Shown here in pieces: positions 8,874-18,123 of a stretch of DNA of 64,000 nucleotides. How positions within the stretch are numbered: position 1 is the stretch's first letter; each line of letters starts with the position of its first letter. The DNA is from Paenibacillus aceti (GTDB lineage Bacteria > Bacillota > Bacilli > Paenibacillales > Paenibacillaceae), in contig NZ_KZ987724.1 in the NCBI RefSeq assembly GCF_003614185.1, positions 711,712 to 775,711 of the forward strand. The letters are read 5' to 3'. The notes beneath the pieces are model-generated. The model saw only the letters and a program-made list of their open reading frames with translations. It did not search any database and was not told where the DNA came from. Both the position numbers and the translations under genes were made by a program.

Positions 8874-9120
8874 AAACAAAAAAAGGCAGTCCATCAAGGG
8901 ACGGATTTCTCCGCGGTACCACCCTTGTTAGACAACCTTATTGTTTCTCAGCTTAGGACACAGATAACGGTGTGCGGCCGGAATTCCCTACTGTCCGAGC
9001 ATGTCGGTGTTCAGGAACCAACTCCAGAGTGAACTTCAGCAGCGCGGCTCCCGCGGGGTGCTCTCAATCTTCGGCACCACCGTCCCTGTCAGGACGCATC
9101 CACTTACTTTTCTCCATCAT
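8874..9120 (-). promoter_or_regulatory. T-box riboswitch leader of aroA, probable Phe (TTC) specifier
   Basis: On the minus strand upstream of aroA the canonical T-box AAGGGTGGTACCGCGG is present (revcomp of about 8911-8926). Stem I carries an AGTA motif near its 5' side and GAAG-TTC-ACTCTGGAG on its 3' side, where TTC occupies the specifier position. The bulge TGGT predicts A at the tRNA discriminator base, which fits tRNA-Phe and excludes Trp and His. A long competing hairpin (AAGGTTGTC..CAAGGG with CCCTTG..GGACTGCCTT) ends in seven T and forms the terminator. Uncharged tRNA should favour the antiterminator and turn aroA on. Confidence 0.9.
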
Positions 9121-9345
9121 TGTCAATTAACAGTATATTCTAAAAAGTTATTGTACGAAATTATATGCCTCGGACTATAAAATGGCAAGTACCTACGGTG
9201 TCGCGTTATAACTTTATAGTTTTACTTCAATAAATTAAAGGAATGTAAAATTTGCAGCTAAGTTCTTGCTTTGTCGCAGTCGCTGGCTTAAGATTAGTCA
9301 TATATATTCGCTTTAGTTTACTGGTGAAGGAGCAGGTTGCTTATA

Positions 9346-10413
9346 ATGACGTTCTTTAGAGAATTATTTCAACTCCCCGGATTTCGCAGAGTGATGGCCT
9401 TGCTTGTGGCCGTGTTCATCCTCTATTCAGCTCGCAGTATGTTAAATATGATTCTGATTACTTTTATCCTAACATATTTAATTAACCGCCTGCACCGATT
9501 CATAACGAGACATGTTGACAAACTGTTCAGAATTAATCGGAAAATTACCGTATTACTTATATATGTACTCATGGTGGGCGGTCTAGCAACCGCAATCTAC
9601 TATTACTTGCCTGTCTTCATCGAAGAGTTGACGGATTTAGTCAATCAGGTGATCTCTTTCTACAGTAACCCGCCGACCAATCTGCCGGATAATATTATTC
9701 TTAATTTGCTGGTGGAATCGATCAGGGACATCGATATTACGAAATATATCGGGCAAGGCTTTGATTTTCTATTAAAGACGGCTACAGATATCGGGCAGTG
9801 GAGCCTCAATTTATTCATTGCGATCATATTAAGCTTGTTCTTCCTGCTTGAAAAAGAGAAGGTCACGAAATTTACGTCCAAATTCAAGGAAAGCCGCTTA
9901 GCCGGACTGTTCATTGAGCTTGAGTTCTTCGGCAAAAAATTCGTACATTCCTTCGGCAAGGTGATCGAGGTTCAATTTCTGATCGCGCTGGTTAATGCCT
10001 CGATCTCTACGGTATTCCTGTGGATCTTCGGGTTTCCGAACTTGTTCGCCCTCGGTATCATGATCTTCCTGCTCGGTCTGATTCCGGTCATGGGGGTCAT
10101 TATATCGCTGATTCCACTATGTGCGATCGCTTTTAAGATCGGCGGATTGATCAAGATTGTCTACGTGCTGATTATGATCGCTATCGTTCATGCGGCCGAG
10201 ACGTATGTATTGAATCCGAAATTCATGTCTAACAAGACGCATCTGCCTATCTTCTATACCTTCCTTATCCTGCTCATTTCTGAGCATTTCTTCGGAGTAT
10301 GGGGGCTCATTGTCGGAGTTCCAATCTTCATGTTCCTGCTTGATGTACTAGAAGTCCCGGTGGAGGGGATATCACCGAAGCGGCTAAGACGCAAGGTCGC
10401 AAAGGCGGATTAA
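9346..10413 (+). CDS. AI-2E family transporter / PerM-like permease
   Basis: A 355-residue polytopic membrane protein with hydrophobic segments near residues 15-60, 70-95, 150-170, 205-260, 265-290 and 305-340, and the conserved C-terminal region SEHFFGVWGLIVGVPIFMF typical of the AI-2E/UPF0118 family (B. subtilis YdbI/YueF-type). Members export or exchange small solutes; some act as Na+/H+ antiporters, so AI-2 transport should not be assumed. The ATG at 9346 is 13 bases from GAAGGAG; a TTG at 9337 is only four bases away and is the alternative start. It is a single gene, with a terminator shared with the convergent neighbour. Confidence 0.85.
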   Translation: MTFFRELFQLPGFRRVMALLVAVFILYSARSMLNMILITFILTYLINRLHRFITRHVDKLFRINRKITVLLIYVLMVGGLATAIYYYLPVFIEELTDLVNQVISFYSNPPTNLPDNIILNLLVESIRDIDITKYIGQGFDFLLKTATDIGQWSLNLFIAIILSLFFLLEKEKVTKFTSKFKESRLAGLFIELEFFGKKFVHSFGKVIEVQFLIALVNASISTVFLWIFGFPNLFALGIMIFLLGLIPVMGVIISLIPLCAIAFKIGGLIKIVYVLIMIAIVHAAETYVLNPKFMSNKTHLPIFYTFLILLISEHFFGVWGLIVGVPIFMFLLDVLEVPVEGISPKRLRRKVAKAD

Positions 10414-10426
10414 AATATAAAATTTG

Positions 10427-10462
10427 AACAGGGTGCCGATGCTAAATGTCGGCACCCTGTTT
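10427..10462. terminator. Bidirectional terminator between convergent genes
   Basis: AACAGGGTGCCGA (10427-10439) pairs perfectly with TCGGCACCCTGTT (10449-10461), flanked by A- and T-rich sequence. Confidence 0.88.
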
Positions 10463-10469
10463 TCATGAC

Positions 10470-10979
10470 TCAAGCCTGTGGCGGAATCCAGTTAATTTTG
10501 TTATTCTGATAATCTGTGGTCGGCTTGCTGCGAAGCTTGTCCTTCCAGTTGCGATGGACGGCCCTCTTCAACTTGTCAGGCAGCTCCGCCTTAATCCTGT
10601 TGGCCTTCTCCTGATTTATTCTGCCTTCGGCCAGAGCTTGATCGATACGAAGCGTTGCCGATTCCGTCAGCCTCTTGACGAGTTCTGCTTCACTCCAGCC
10701 TTTGCTGGAATGGGCGATCTGCAATAAGGTCTTGCCCTGCTTAAGCTGTTGAACAAGAGCCTTAGGCTCTAAACCAAGCAGCTTGGCGGCATCCCTCATG
10801 ATAGAACCGCTATGGCAGCGGCCATGCCGATGAGCATGCGGGCCATGATCCACTCCGGTCAGCGTCTTGCTCTGCCCAACGGCTCCTTCTGGAGCAGCGG
10901 CGGATACAGACGGCAGGGAGATGCTCAGCAGTAATAAGCAGACCAACCCGCTCAGCAGCATTGTATGCAGTTGTTTCAT
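10470..10979 (-). CDS. Exported small helical protein, unknown function
   Basis: A 169-residue protein starting ATG after AAGGGGTG. Residues 1-27 are a clear signal peptide ending SVSA-AAP. A His-rich stretch follows (GPHAHRHGRCH, about 46-56). Then comes a helical module, LGLEPKALVQQLKQGKTLLQIAHSSKGWSEAELVKRL divided over two helices, of the 'L.L....L...L..G.(S/T)L..IA...G' type also seen in exported Bacillota proteins of the YckD/DUF2680 kind. It has no catalytic motif. The His cluster could bind metal, but that is conjecture. It is monocistronic, convergent with the permease gene. Confidence 0.7.
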   Translation of the reverse strand: MKQLHTMLLSGLVCLLLLSISLPSVSAAAPEGAVGQSKTLTGVDHGPHAHRHGRCHSGSIMRDAAKLLGLEPKALVQQLKQGKTLLQIAHSSKGWSEAELVKRLTESATLRIDQALAEGRINQEKANRIKAELPDKLKRAVHRNWKDKLRSKPTTDYQNNKINWIPPQA

Positions 10980-11133
10980 AGACTTTTTTCACCCCTTCGT
11001 TTAGAATATTTTGGGCCTTACCATTGTTCAGTCTTGACCAAATTGATGAATGATATCTGAAAATTAGCTTAATATCAGCTAAAAATTTGCAGCACACTAT
11101 ATTGGGGTTATGCGTTCGTTAGGAGGAATGTAG

Positions 11134-12168
11134 ATGACATTTGGCGCAAGGATGCTGAAGACAGGACTCGCGGTTACATTGGCGCTATATGTGGTCATGT
11201 GGCTTGATTTATCTCCGCCACTAATGGCAGGGATCGCCGCTATTTTCGCTATGCAGCCCTCCATATACCGCTCCTGGAGATATTTAATCGATCAACTGCA
11301 GACGAATGTTCTCGGTGCCGTCTTGGCTATGCTCGGGGGGATGCTATTCTCGAATGCACCGATTGCAGTGGGACTAGTCTGTATTATCGTCATTATGATC
11401 TGTCTTAAGCTGAAAATGGGAGAGACAATCGGCGTTACCCTGGTAACCGTAATTTCTGTGATGGAAGCTTCAGGACAATGGGCGTTTGCTCTCAACCGCC
11501 TGTCGCTCAGCTTGATCGGGATTTTATCCGCATTTATTATCAATATCATCATTTTCCCGCCGAAACCACAGGTTCAGTATGAGGATCAGGTCAAGAAGAC
11601 CTTCGGGCAATTATCCTTGCTGCTGCGGACTGCGGTCTCGGATGAGATGAAGGAGACGGTCTCCCATCAGGAGAAACGTTCGCTTGAGGATGCGATTAAT
11701 TCACTCAGTGAGAAGTACAAGCTAATGGAAGAGGATCAGAAGCGACTAAGGACGCCGAAGTTTAGCGAGAGCCGCCAGTTGGTCATTTATAAGCAAATGC
11801 TGAAGACCTTGCATAAAGGGTATGAAGCATTGGATGCTATTGAGCAGCATTATTTCCAGGCGGTTCGTTCTCCAGAGCTGAATCAGGAATTCGATACCCA
11901 TCTGGAGCGCATGATAAAATTTCATGAACATATTATGTTGAAGTTTGAGAATAAATTGAAACCGAATGTGCTGGAGGCGCAGAGATTTGAAGAGCAGAAT
12001 GACCGCTTCCTCGCCACCATGCTGGAGCATTATGCTGACCATACGGATGGAACACTACGGTTGTCGATCGTATCGGCGGAAATTTATGAATATGGCTATC
12101 AATTGCAGAGGCTAAACCGCCTTGCGGAGCATTCTCCGTCTCTGGAGAGTAAAGAGGAAGACAAATAG
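11134..12168 (+). CDS. Aromatic acid exporter (FUSC/ArAE-like) family membrane protein
   Basis: A 344-residue protein with ATG after GGAGGAATG. Residues 1-145 contain five or six closely packed transmembrane helices with the family pattern GARMLKTGLAVTLALYV, SPPLMAGIAAIFAMQPSIYRSW and GETIGVTLVTVISVM. The C-terminal 190 residues are cytoplasmic and helical with heptads, as in B. subtilis YgaE/YqjA-type (ArAE_1) proteins. The likely role is efflux of aromatic or other organic acids, inferred from the family. helD starts only 26 bp after its stop and the two may be co-transcribed. Confidence 0.82.
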   Translation: MTFGARMLKTGLAVTLALYVVMWLDLSPPLMAGIAAIFAMQPSIYRSWRYLIDQLQTNVLGAVLAMLGGMLFSNAPIAVGLVCIIVIMICLKLKMGETIGVTLVTVISVMEASGQWAFALNRLSLSLIGILSAFIINIIIFPPKPQVQYEDQVKKTFGQLSLLLRTAVSDEMKETVSHQEKRSLEDAINSLSEKYKLMEEDQKRLRTPKFSESRQLVIYKQMLKTLHKGYEALDAIEQHYFQAVRSPELNQEFDTHLERMIKFHEHIMLKFENKLKPNVLEAQRFEEQNDRFLATMLEHYADHTDGTLRLSIVSAEIYEYGYQLQRLNRLAEHSPSLESKEEDK

Positions 12169-12193
12169 ATATTTCACAAAAGGGGCGACTATT

Positions 12194-14533
12194 TTGAATA
12201 ATGATAAGGAATGGCAGGAGGAGCAGCGCCGGGTAGATTATGTTGAAGATCTGATCGAATCTAGAATTTCCCGACTAGAGGCGGAGGTCGGCGCGATCCG
12301 TGGCGATGTGGTCTCGATGCGGAAGGACTTCTGGGATGAGGTTACGGTCAATTTCAGTGAAGCGGATGATGTAGGAGAGACCTCGACCAGCTTAAGGCAG
12401 CAATCCGAAGTGCTGTCCGAGCGTGAGAAGCGTCACCAGCATGCGTATAATTCGCTGGTTAAGCTAAAGCGGCTGCAGCAGTCGCCCTACTTCGGCCGTA
12501 TCGACTTTGCCGAGCATGGGGAGAAGAGCGAAGCGATCTATTTAGGAATTGCTTCATTGCTGGACAAGGGGGAGGACGCCTTCCTGATTTATGACTGGCG
12601 GGCTCCGATTTCCAATCTGTATTATGACAGCGTTCCCGGCCCCGCCTCTTATGAGACGCCTTCCGGCACGATTGAAGGGGATATGACGCTCAAACGGCAA
12701 TTTGTCATCCGGGGCCGCAAGCTGAAGGTGATGTTCGATACCGGTGTGACCATCGGTGATGAATTGCTGCAGCAGGTGCTGGGGCGCAGCTCTGACGCGC
12801 AAATGAAGAGCATTGTCGCGACGATCCAGAAGGAACAGAATCGCATTATCCGTAACGATACCTCACGCATGCTGATCGTTCAGGGGGCGGCTGGCAGTGG
12901 CAAGACATCTGCGGCGCTGCAGCGAGTAGCCTATCTGCTCTATAAGCATCGTGATACACTGCGCGCGGATCAAATGATCCTGTTCTCGCCGAATCCGATG
13001 TTCAACAGCTATGTCTCGACCGTATTGCCTGAGCTGGGCGAAGAGAATATGCTGCAGACGACATTCCAGGAATACCTGGAGCGGCGTCTTGGCCGGGAGT
13101 TCCAGCTGGAGGACCCTTTTGTACAGATCGAATATGTATTGACGGCGGAAGAGGATGCGTCCTATCAAGGGCGCATGAATGGGATTCGCTATAAGTCTTC
13201 TCTGTTGTTCTTTGAGGCCATAGGCCGATATAAGCTGCTCCTCGAGCAGAAGGGAATGAAGTTCAAGCCGCTGCGTTTTATGGGCCGGGAGATCATCAGC
13301 GCCGAGGCTATATCCGAGCGGTTCTATCAATATGATTCAGCGATTACCCTCGCTAACCGCTGTGATTTGCTCAAGGAATGGCTACTGAAGCAAATTGCCG
13401 TCTTTAGCAAGGAAGAGCTTCAGCAGCCTTGGGTAGATGAGCAAATTCAACTGCTGGATACCGAGGATTATCAGCGTGCCTATCAGCGGATGCGGCGTCA
13501 GCAGCAGCGGGGCGACAGCCAGTTCAGTGAATATGAAGAAGAGCGGACCATCCTGGGACGAATGGTGGTCAGCGATCGTCTGAAGCCGCTAAGGAAATGG
13601 ATCAAGTCTTTGCGCTTTGTCGATGTGACCCAGCTCTACCGTCAATTATTCGAGCAGACCGACATCGCTTCGGAGGTACATATGGATGATTTGCCAGCGG
13701 ACTGGGCGCTCGTATGCGAGCAGACGCTCGCCAAGATCAAGGCGGGTGAGCTGTTCTATGAGGACATTACACCTTATCTGTATCTAAAAGAAATGATCCT
13801 TGGCTTCCACTCCAACCATGCGATCCGCCATGTCATCATTGACGAGGCTCAGGATTATTCACCATTTCAGCTGTTCTTCCTGAAACGGCTTTTCCCGCGT
13901 GCCAGAATGACGGCGCTTGGTGATCTGAATCAGGCGATATATGCTCATTCCTCGGTATTGCAGCAATCGGCTGTATTGACCGAGCTGTATGGGCCGGACA
14001 ATAATGAGCAGATCATCCTGCAGCAGAGCTACCGTTCGACCCGGGAAATCGTCCTGTTCACACGCGGTATGCTGCCAGGCGGAGAAGCGATCATTCCGTT
14101 CAACCGGGCTGGGGAGAAGCCTGAAGTTATTGAGGCATCGGATCAGGCGCAGCTCTACGCGCAGATCCGTCATGATATCGCTGCCCTCCAGCATGAAGGG
14201 TACGAATCGATCGCGGTGATCTGCAAGACGCAGGAGGAGAGCAGGCTGGTCCATGAACAGCTGTCATCCGACTTGGCTGCCAGACTGATTAAGAAGACGA
14301 CGCTCTCCTTTGAGAAGGGGGTTCATATTATCCCGGCTTATCTGGCCAAGGGGGTAGAATTCGACGCCGTACTCCTGTTTGACGGCTCCAATCATCAATA
14401 TACCCGAGAATCGGAACGGAAGCTGTTCTATACCGCTTGTACCCGGGCCATGCACTTGCTGCATGTATACTCCTTAGGCGAGCCTAGCCGCTTTATTACA
14501 GAGGCGGATCAGGCTACTTATATCAAGCGATAA
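12194..14533 (+). CDS. helD: RNA polymerase recycling motor ATPase HelD
   Basis: The TTG at 12194 has AAAAGGGG eight bases upstream; the frame is open further but would overlap the previous gene. The 779-residue product is an SF1-like helicase. The N-terminal coiled coil (about 10-110) is the arm that enters the RNA polymerase channel in known HelD structures. Walker A is GAAGSGKT with Lys237, Walker B is VIIDEAQDYSPFQ, and late motifs include LQQSYRSTREIV and FYTACTRAMHLLHV. HelD releases RNA polymerase from stalled complexes using ATP. Length and motifs match B. subtilis YvgS/HelD (774 residues). Confidence 0.93.
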   Translation: MNNDKEWQEEQRRVDYVEDLIESRISRLEAEVGAIRGDVVSMRKDFWDEVTVNFSEADDVGETSTSLRQQSEVLSEREKRHQHAYNSLVKLKRLQQSPYFGRIDFAEHGEKSEAIYLGIASLLDKGEDAFLIYDWRAPISNLYYDSVPGPASYETPSGTIEGDMTLKRQFVIRGRKLKVMFDTGVTIGDELLQQVLGRSSDAQMKSIVATIQKEQNRIIRNDTSRMLIVQGAAGSGKTSAALQRVAYLLYKHRDTLRADQMILFSPNPMFNSYVSTVLPELGEENMLQTTFQEYLERRLGREFQLEDPFVQIEYVLTAEEDASYQGRMNGIRYKSSLLFFEAIGRYKLLLEQKGMKFKPLRFMGREIISAEAISERFYQYDSAITLANRCDLLKEWLLKQIAVFSKEELQQPWVDEQIQLLDTEDYQRAYQRMRRQQQRGDSQFSEYEEERTILGRMVVSDRLKPLRKWIKSLRFVDVTQLYRQLFEQTDIASEVHMDDLPADWALVCEQTLAKIKAGELFYEDITPYLYLKEMILGFHSNHAIRHVIIDEAQDYSPFQLFFLKRLFPRARMTALGDLNQAIYAHSSVLQQSAVLTELYGPDNNEQIILQQSYRSTREIVLFTRGMLPGGEAIIPFNRAGEKPEVIEASDQAQLYAQIRHDIAALQHEGYESIAVICKTQEESRLVHEQLSSDLAARLIKKTTLSFEKGVHIIPAYLAKGVEFDAVLLFDGSNHQYTRESERKLFYTACTRAMHLLHVYSLGEPSRFITEADQATYIKR

Positions 14534-14620
14534 GGAAACAAATGTATTCAGAATATTTTACGAAAATAACTCCACACTAACCATGAATGTTGTTTACATG
14601 AATGGAAAGGGTGGCTAACC

Positions 14621-15859
14621 ATGGGTGACAAGAAGGGGGATCTGGCGGCTCTGGCCTCGATCCCGCTGATTATGACTTTGGGCAATTCCATGCTCATTCC
14701 GATCTTGCCGCTAATTTCACGTGAGCTGAAGATTTCTTCATTTCAAGTCAGTATGCTGATCACGGTCTATGCCGTAGTGGCCATCCTACTCATTCCCATC
14801 GCCGGTTATCTGTCAGATAAAATGGGTCGGAAGTCAGTCATTATCCCGAGTCTGATTATAGCGGGGATCGGTGGGGCGGTTTGCGGTGTAGCCCCCTGGT
14901 TTGCTAGCGGGACGATGCTGTACTGGATCATCATCGGTGGCAGATTCCTACAGGGGATTGGAGCCTCGGGAGCGTTTCCAACCGTACTCCCGCTAGTGGG
15001 GGATATGTTTGATGATGATAAAGAGGTCAGTCGAAGCCTCGGCATTATCGAGACATCCAATACGTTCGGCAAGGTGCTTAGCCCGATTCTGGGCGCATTG
15101 TTAGGCGCTTGGCTATGGTATATGCCTTTTTTGGCTATACCTGTGCTATGTTTATGCTCCTTGCTGCTCGTGATCTTCCTGGTCAAGGAGCCTGAGCGCA
15201 AGCACAAGCCGAAGCCGCTGAAGGAATTCTGGGGCGCAGTCAAGGAGGTGCTTTCCTCCCAGGGACGCTGGCTGTATGCCATATTCGCGATCGGCGGAAT
15301 TTCCATGTTTCTGTTGTTTGGCGTTCTTTTTTACTTATCCGAGCAATTAGAGAAGAAGCATGGCTTGGATGGCGTCCTCAAGGGCTTTGTTCTGGCGATT
15401 CCCCTCGCTTCTTTATGTCTCGCTTCTTATTTCACCGGCAAGAAGATCGGCAAGAATAAATTGCTGATGAAATGGTGTGGCGTTATCGGCTTATTATTGT
15501 CCACGGGGGCACTATTTGGAATCGGCTTCTTCAACAATATTTATTTTGTTGTCGCTTGCCTTATCGTATGCGGAGCGGGCATCGGGATGGTGCTGCCAAG
15601 CTCTGACGCGCTTATTACCGAAGGGATTGAGAAGGAGCTGCGCGGTACGATTACTTCACTCTATAGCAGCATGCGCTTTATCGGCGTGTCTCTGGGGCCG
15701 CCGGTCGTGTCATTGCTTGTGAAAGCGGGTCATATGACGTTATTCTTCGTGATTGCCGGTGTCTCTCTGGTAGCTATGATCCTGCTCTGGGTAATGGTTA
15801 AGCCAGAATCCGACAAGGGGAAGGGCGGTCTGACCGACGCGCTACGACCTCAAGGTTAG
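14621..15859 (+). CDS. MFS efflux transporter (12 TM)
   Basis: A 412-residue major facilitator with 12 predicted hydrophobic segments. The loop 2-3 signature GYLSDKMGRKSVII is MFS motif A. GGRFLQGIGASGAFPTVLPL matches the motif C/antiporter region of drug:H+ antiporters. The start follows GAAAGGGTGGCTAACC. Drug or metabolite efflux by proton antiport is the family's usual activity; the substrate is unknown. No regulator gene adjoins it. It stands alone between helD and bdbD. Confidence 0.85.
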   Translation: MGDKKGDLAALASIPLIMTLGNSMLIPILPLISRELKISSFQVSMLITVYAVVAILLIPIAGYLSDKMGRKSVIIPSLIIAGIGGAVCGVAPWFASGTMLYWIIIGGRFLQGIGASGAFPTVLPLVGDMFDDDKEVSRSLGIIETSNTFGKVLSPILGALLGAWLWYMPFLAIPVLCLCSLLLVIFLVKEPERKHKPKPLKEFWGAVKEVLSSQGRWLYAIFAIGGISMFLLFGVLFYLSEQLEKKHGLDGVLKGFVLAIPLASLCLASYFTGKKIGKNKLLMKWCGVIGLLLSTGALFGIGFFNNIYFVVACLIVCGAGIGMVLPSSDALITEGIEKELRGTITSLYSSMRFIGVSLGPPVVSLLVKAGHMTLFFVIAGVSLVAMILLWVMVKPESDKGKGGLTDALRPQG

Positions 15860-15971
15860 GAAATAATTAGCATAAAAAAGCGGACTAAGTGACATTTCTC
15901 CTAGTTATATTTCTCCGAAACAATTACAATCAGCACAAAATATTACTATTTTGTGTCCTGGGAGGAAGATT

Positions 15972-16649
15972 ATGAGAAATAAGAAGTGGGGATTATGGTT
16001 GCTGGCCGCTGCGGCGGTAATCCTGATCGTCGTGCTAGTGCTTATTCGCATAAATGGGAACAACTCACAAAAAGCTGAATTTCCAGATTTAGAGCAGGTC
16101 GAGGCCGGACAAGTACCAGAGGGGTTCGATGAGGCTAATCAGCCGTATATCGGCAACCCGGATGCCGCGATTAAAATTGTGGAATTCGCCGATTACAAAT
16201 GCCCTGCGTGCAAGCGCTGGGTCGAGGAGGTCTTCTCTAAGATCAAAAGCGAATATCTGGACACGGGCAAAGCCGTCTATTACTATGTGGATTTCCCGTT
16301 CCTGGCGCCTGATTCCACCTTGGCTGCATTGGCTGGCGAGACCTTATATCAACAGGATCAGCAATATTTCTGGACCTACTATGATCTCATGATGGAGAAG
16401 CAGGGCAGCAAAGACTCGGCCTGGGCCAATAAGAAGTTTATAATGAATTTGGTCAAAGAGAATATCCCCGGGGTTGATCTGAAGCAATTCGAGCAGGATC
16501 TGGATGAACGGAAGTACATCGCCAACATCAAGCGCGATCTTCTCATCGGGGAGAATCAGGGTGTGGATGGAACACCTTTCGTATTTGTGAATGGACAGGC
16601 TGTAGACGATATTTCCTGGGAAGGAATCCAGGCGGCAATCGAGCAATAG
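15972..16649 (+). CDS. bdbD: Membrane-anchored DsbA-family thiol-disulfide oxidoreductase (BdbD-like)
   Basis: The ATG at 15972 has GGGAGGAAG upstream; the longer frame from 15951 would swallow that site. The 225-residue product has one N-terminal membrane anchor (about 8-25) and an extracytoplasmic thioredoxin-fold domain with an inserted helical domain. The active site is Cys77-Pro-Ala-Cys80 (DYKCPACKRW). The cis-Pro loop is GTPFVFVNG. It should introduce disulfides into exported proteins; in B. subtilis BdbD works with the quinone-linked BdbC, which is not encoded here. It is a single gene followed by a terminator. Confidence 0.88.
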   Translation: MRNKKWGLWLLAAAAVILIVVLVLIRINGNNSQKAEFPDLEQVEAGQVPEGFDEANQPYIGNPDAAIKIVEFADYKCPACKRWVEEVFSKIKSEYLDTGKAVYYYVDFPFLAPDSTLAALAGETLYQQDQQYFWTYYDLMMEKQGSKDSAWANKKFIMNLVKENIPGVDLKQFEQDLDERKYIANIKRDLLIGENQGVDGTPFVFVNGQAVDDISWEGIQAAIEQ

Positions 16650-16659
16650 CTTGTGGAGA

Positions 16660-16714
16660 AGAACGGTTGGCCTAAGGCTGCGAATAAGCGGAAGCCTGGG
16701 CTGTCCGTTCTTTT
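16660..16714 (+). terminator. Rho-independent terminator after bdbD
   Basis: AAGAACGG (16660-16667) pairs with CCGTTCTT (16704-16711), enclosing a second GCCTAAGGC-type stem, followed by TTTTGTTTTC. Confidence 0.75.
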
Positions 16715-16822
16715 GTTTTCTGCAGGTTTCGCCGGGGTCGAAGTGTTTTTCTGGCCACTTTTTTGATATGATATAAGCTGATTCGGGACGACTCGGACAC
16801 ACCATATAGGAGGGGAAAAGCA

Positions 16823-17497
16823 ATGAATGCCAAGCAAGCAGCAGGATACCGTGCAGCGGATTGGGTAGAAGATGGAATGATCGTCGGACTGGGGACAGGC
16901 TCGACAGCTTATTATGCGATAGAGAAGATCGGGGAGCGCGTAGGCCAGGGCTTGAAGATCAAAGCGATTGCGACTTCGAATGCTTCGGAGGAGCTGGCCA
17001 AGCAATACCATATTCCGTTGATTCATGCCTCGGAAGTGGAGCAGCTTGATCTGGCTATCGATGGGGCGGATGAAGTGGATTCGAATATGGCGCTGACCAA
17101 GGGCGGCGGCGGCGCTTTGCTGCGTGAAAAGCTGGTTGCCATCAACAGCAAGCAGTTCATCGTTATTGCTGATCATAGTAAGATGGTGCCGCACTTGGGG
17201 AGCTTCAAGCTGCCGATTGAACTTGTCCCATTCTGCTATGAGTGGACGCTGGGGCAATTGCGCAGGAACTATAATGTGCCTATCGAGATGCGTACTCGCG
17301 ACGGAGAACTATATGTAACGGATAATGGCAACTATATCGCCGATGCTGCCTTTGGCGTGATTTCCGATCCGGGCAAGCTTAGCCAAGAGCTAAAGGCGAT
17401 GACTGGAGTCGTCGAGCATGGCTTGTTCGTGAATATTGCCGATATGGTCGTTGTCGGTTATGAAGACGGACGGACCGAGGTCATCGAGAAGAAGTAG
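16823..17497 (+). CDS. rpiA: Ribose-5-phosphate isomerase A
   Basis: A 224-residue RpiA starting ATG after AGGAGGGGAAAAGCA. The family motifs are in order: GLGTGSTAYYAI (phosphate loop), ATSNASEELAKQY, DLAIDGADEVD with the catalytic acid region, KGGGGALLREK with the conserved Lys, and GLFVNIADMVVVG near the end. It interconverts ribose-5-phosphate and ribulose-5-phosphate in the pentose phosphate pathway. The GNAT gene starts 22 bp after its stop and likely shares the transcript. Confidence 0.96.
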   Translation: MNAKQAAGYRAADWVEDGMIVGLGTGSTAYYAIEKIGERVGQGLKIKAIATSNASEELAKQYHIPLIHASEVEQLDLAIDGADEVDSNMALTKGGGGALLREKLVAINSKQFIVIADHSKMVPHLGSFKLPIELVPFCYEWTLGQLRRNYNVPIEMRTRDGELYVTDNGNYIADAAFGVISDPGKLSQELKAMTGVVEHGLFVNIADMVVVGYEDGRTEVIEKK

Positions 17498-17519
17498 TAA
17501 TGAAGGGGGCCAGAGAAGA

Positions 17520-17963
17520 ATGCTCGTTCGATTGACAGACAGCCACTGGGAGCAAGAGGTACGCGAGCTGCTGGAGGATGCCGTTTATTATGATGCTGAC
17601 CCGTCCGAGGTGGACGAGGTAATGAAGCAATACCAAAGTCCAGGCTCGCAGGAGATGTATGTATTCGAGGATGAAGAGGAATTCATCGGCATCATCGGCT
17701 TTACGATGGATGAACAGAAGCAGCTGGAGATTATGGATTTAGCGATTCATCCTCAGGAGCGCCTGCAGGGATACGGGCGCGGCATTATTTTAGAGACCAT
17801 TGTATTGAAAAATCCTAGCCGCATTATCGCAGTTACGGATGAGGATGGCGCGGATTTCTTCCGCAATATCGGCTTCCAGGTCATCGGTGAGACCAGCGAC
17901 GAAGAGGGAGTGGAGCAGTTCCGCTGCACCTATGAAGTCGAAATAGAGGCCGAAGAAGACTAG
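17520..17963 (+). CDS. GNAT-family N-acetyltransferase
   Basis: The ATG at 17520 follows AAGGGGG by eleven bases; an earlier in-frame start lies inside rpiA. The 147-residue acidic protein has the GNAT core: EEFIGIIGFTMDEQKQLEIMDLAIHP (strands 2-4, split here by residue), then the acetyl-CoA loop QERLQGYGRGII and DFFRNIGFQVIGE near the end. The acceptor substrate cannot be inferred. It sits downstream of rpiA in the same direction and ahead of a strong terminator. Confidence 0.85.
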   Translation: MLVRLTDSHWEQEVRELLEDAVYYDADPSEVDEVMKQYQSPGSQEMYVFEDEEEFIGIIGFTMDEQKQLEIMDLAIHPQERLQGYGRGIILETIVLKNPSRIIAVTDEDGADFFRNIGFQVIGETSDEEGVEQFRCTYEVEIEAEED

Positions 17964-17988
17964 ATAAGTGAGATGATGGGCGAGAAGG

Positions 17989-18028
17989 AGCATAGGACGA
18001 CAGAGTGATCTGCGGCCTGTGCTTTTTT
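17989..18028 (+). terminator. Rho-independent terminator after rpiA-GNAT
   Basis: AGCATAGG (17989-17996) pairs with CCTGTGCT (18016-18023, one G-U pair), followed by TTTTTT. Confidence 0.78.
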
Positions 18029-18123
18029 GTTATGGTGAAAAATGCAGGCTATCGCGAGGTATGGCGAAGGATAGAAGGTTGGATTTTTCCAAAAAAGTGA
18101 GATATAGTTCTTATATAAAATAG

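Noticed and set aside
8757-9032. 91-codon plus-strand frame across the aroA leader
   Set aside because: The same region is a clear T-box leader on the other strand; the frame has no coding features.
9131-9345. Gap between the aroA leader and the permease gene
   Set aside because: Searched for RNA genes or further leaders; only A/T-rich sequence with weak promoter-like hexamers was seen.
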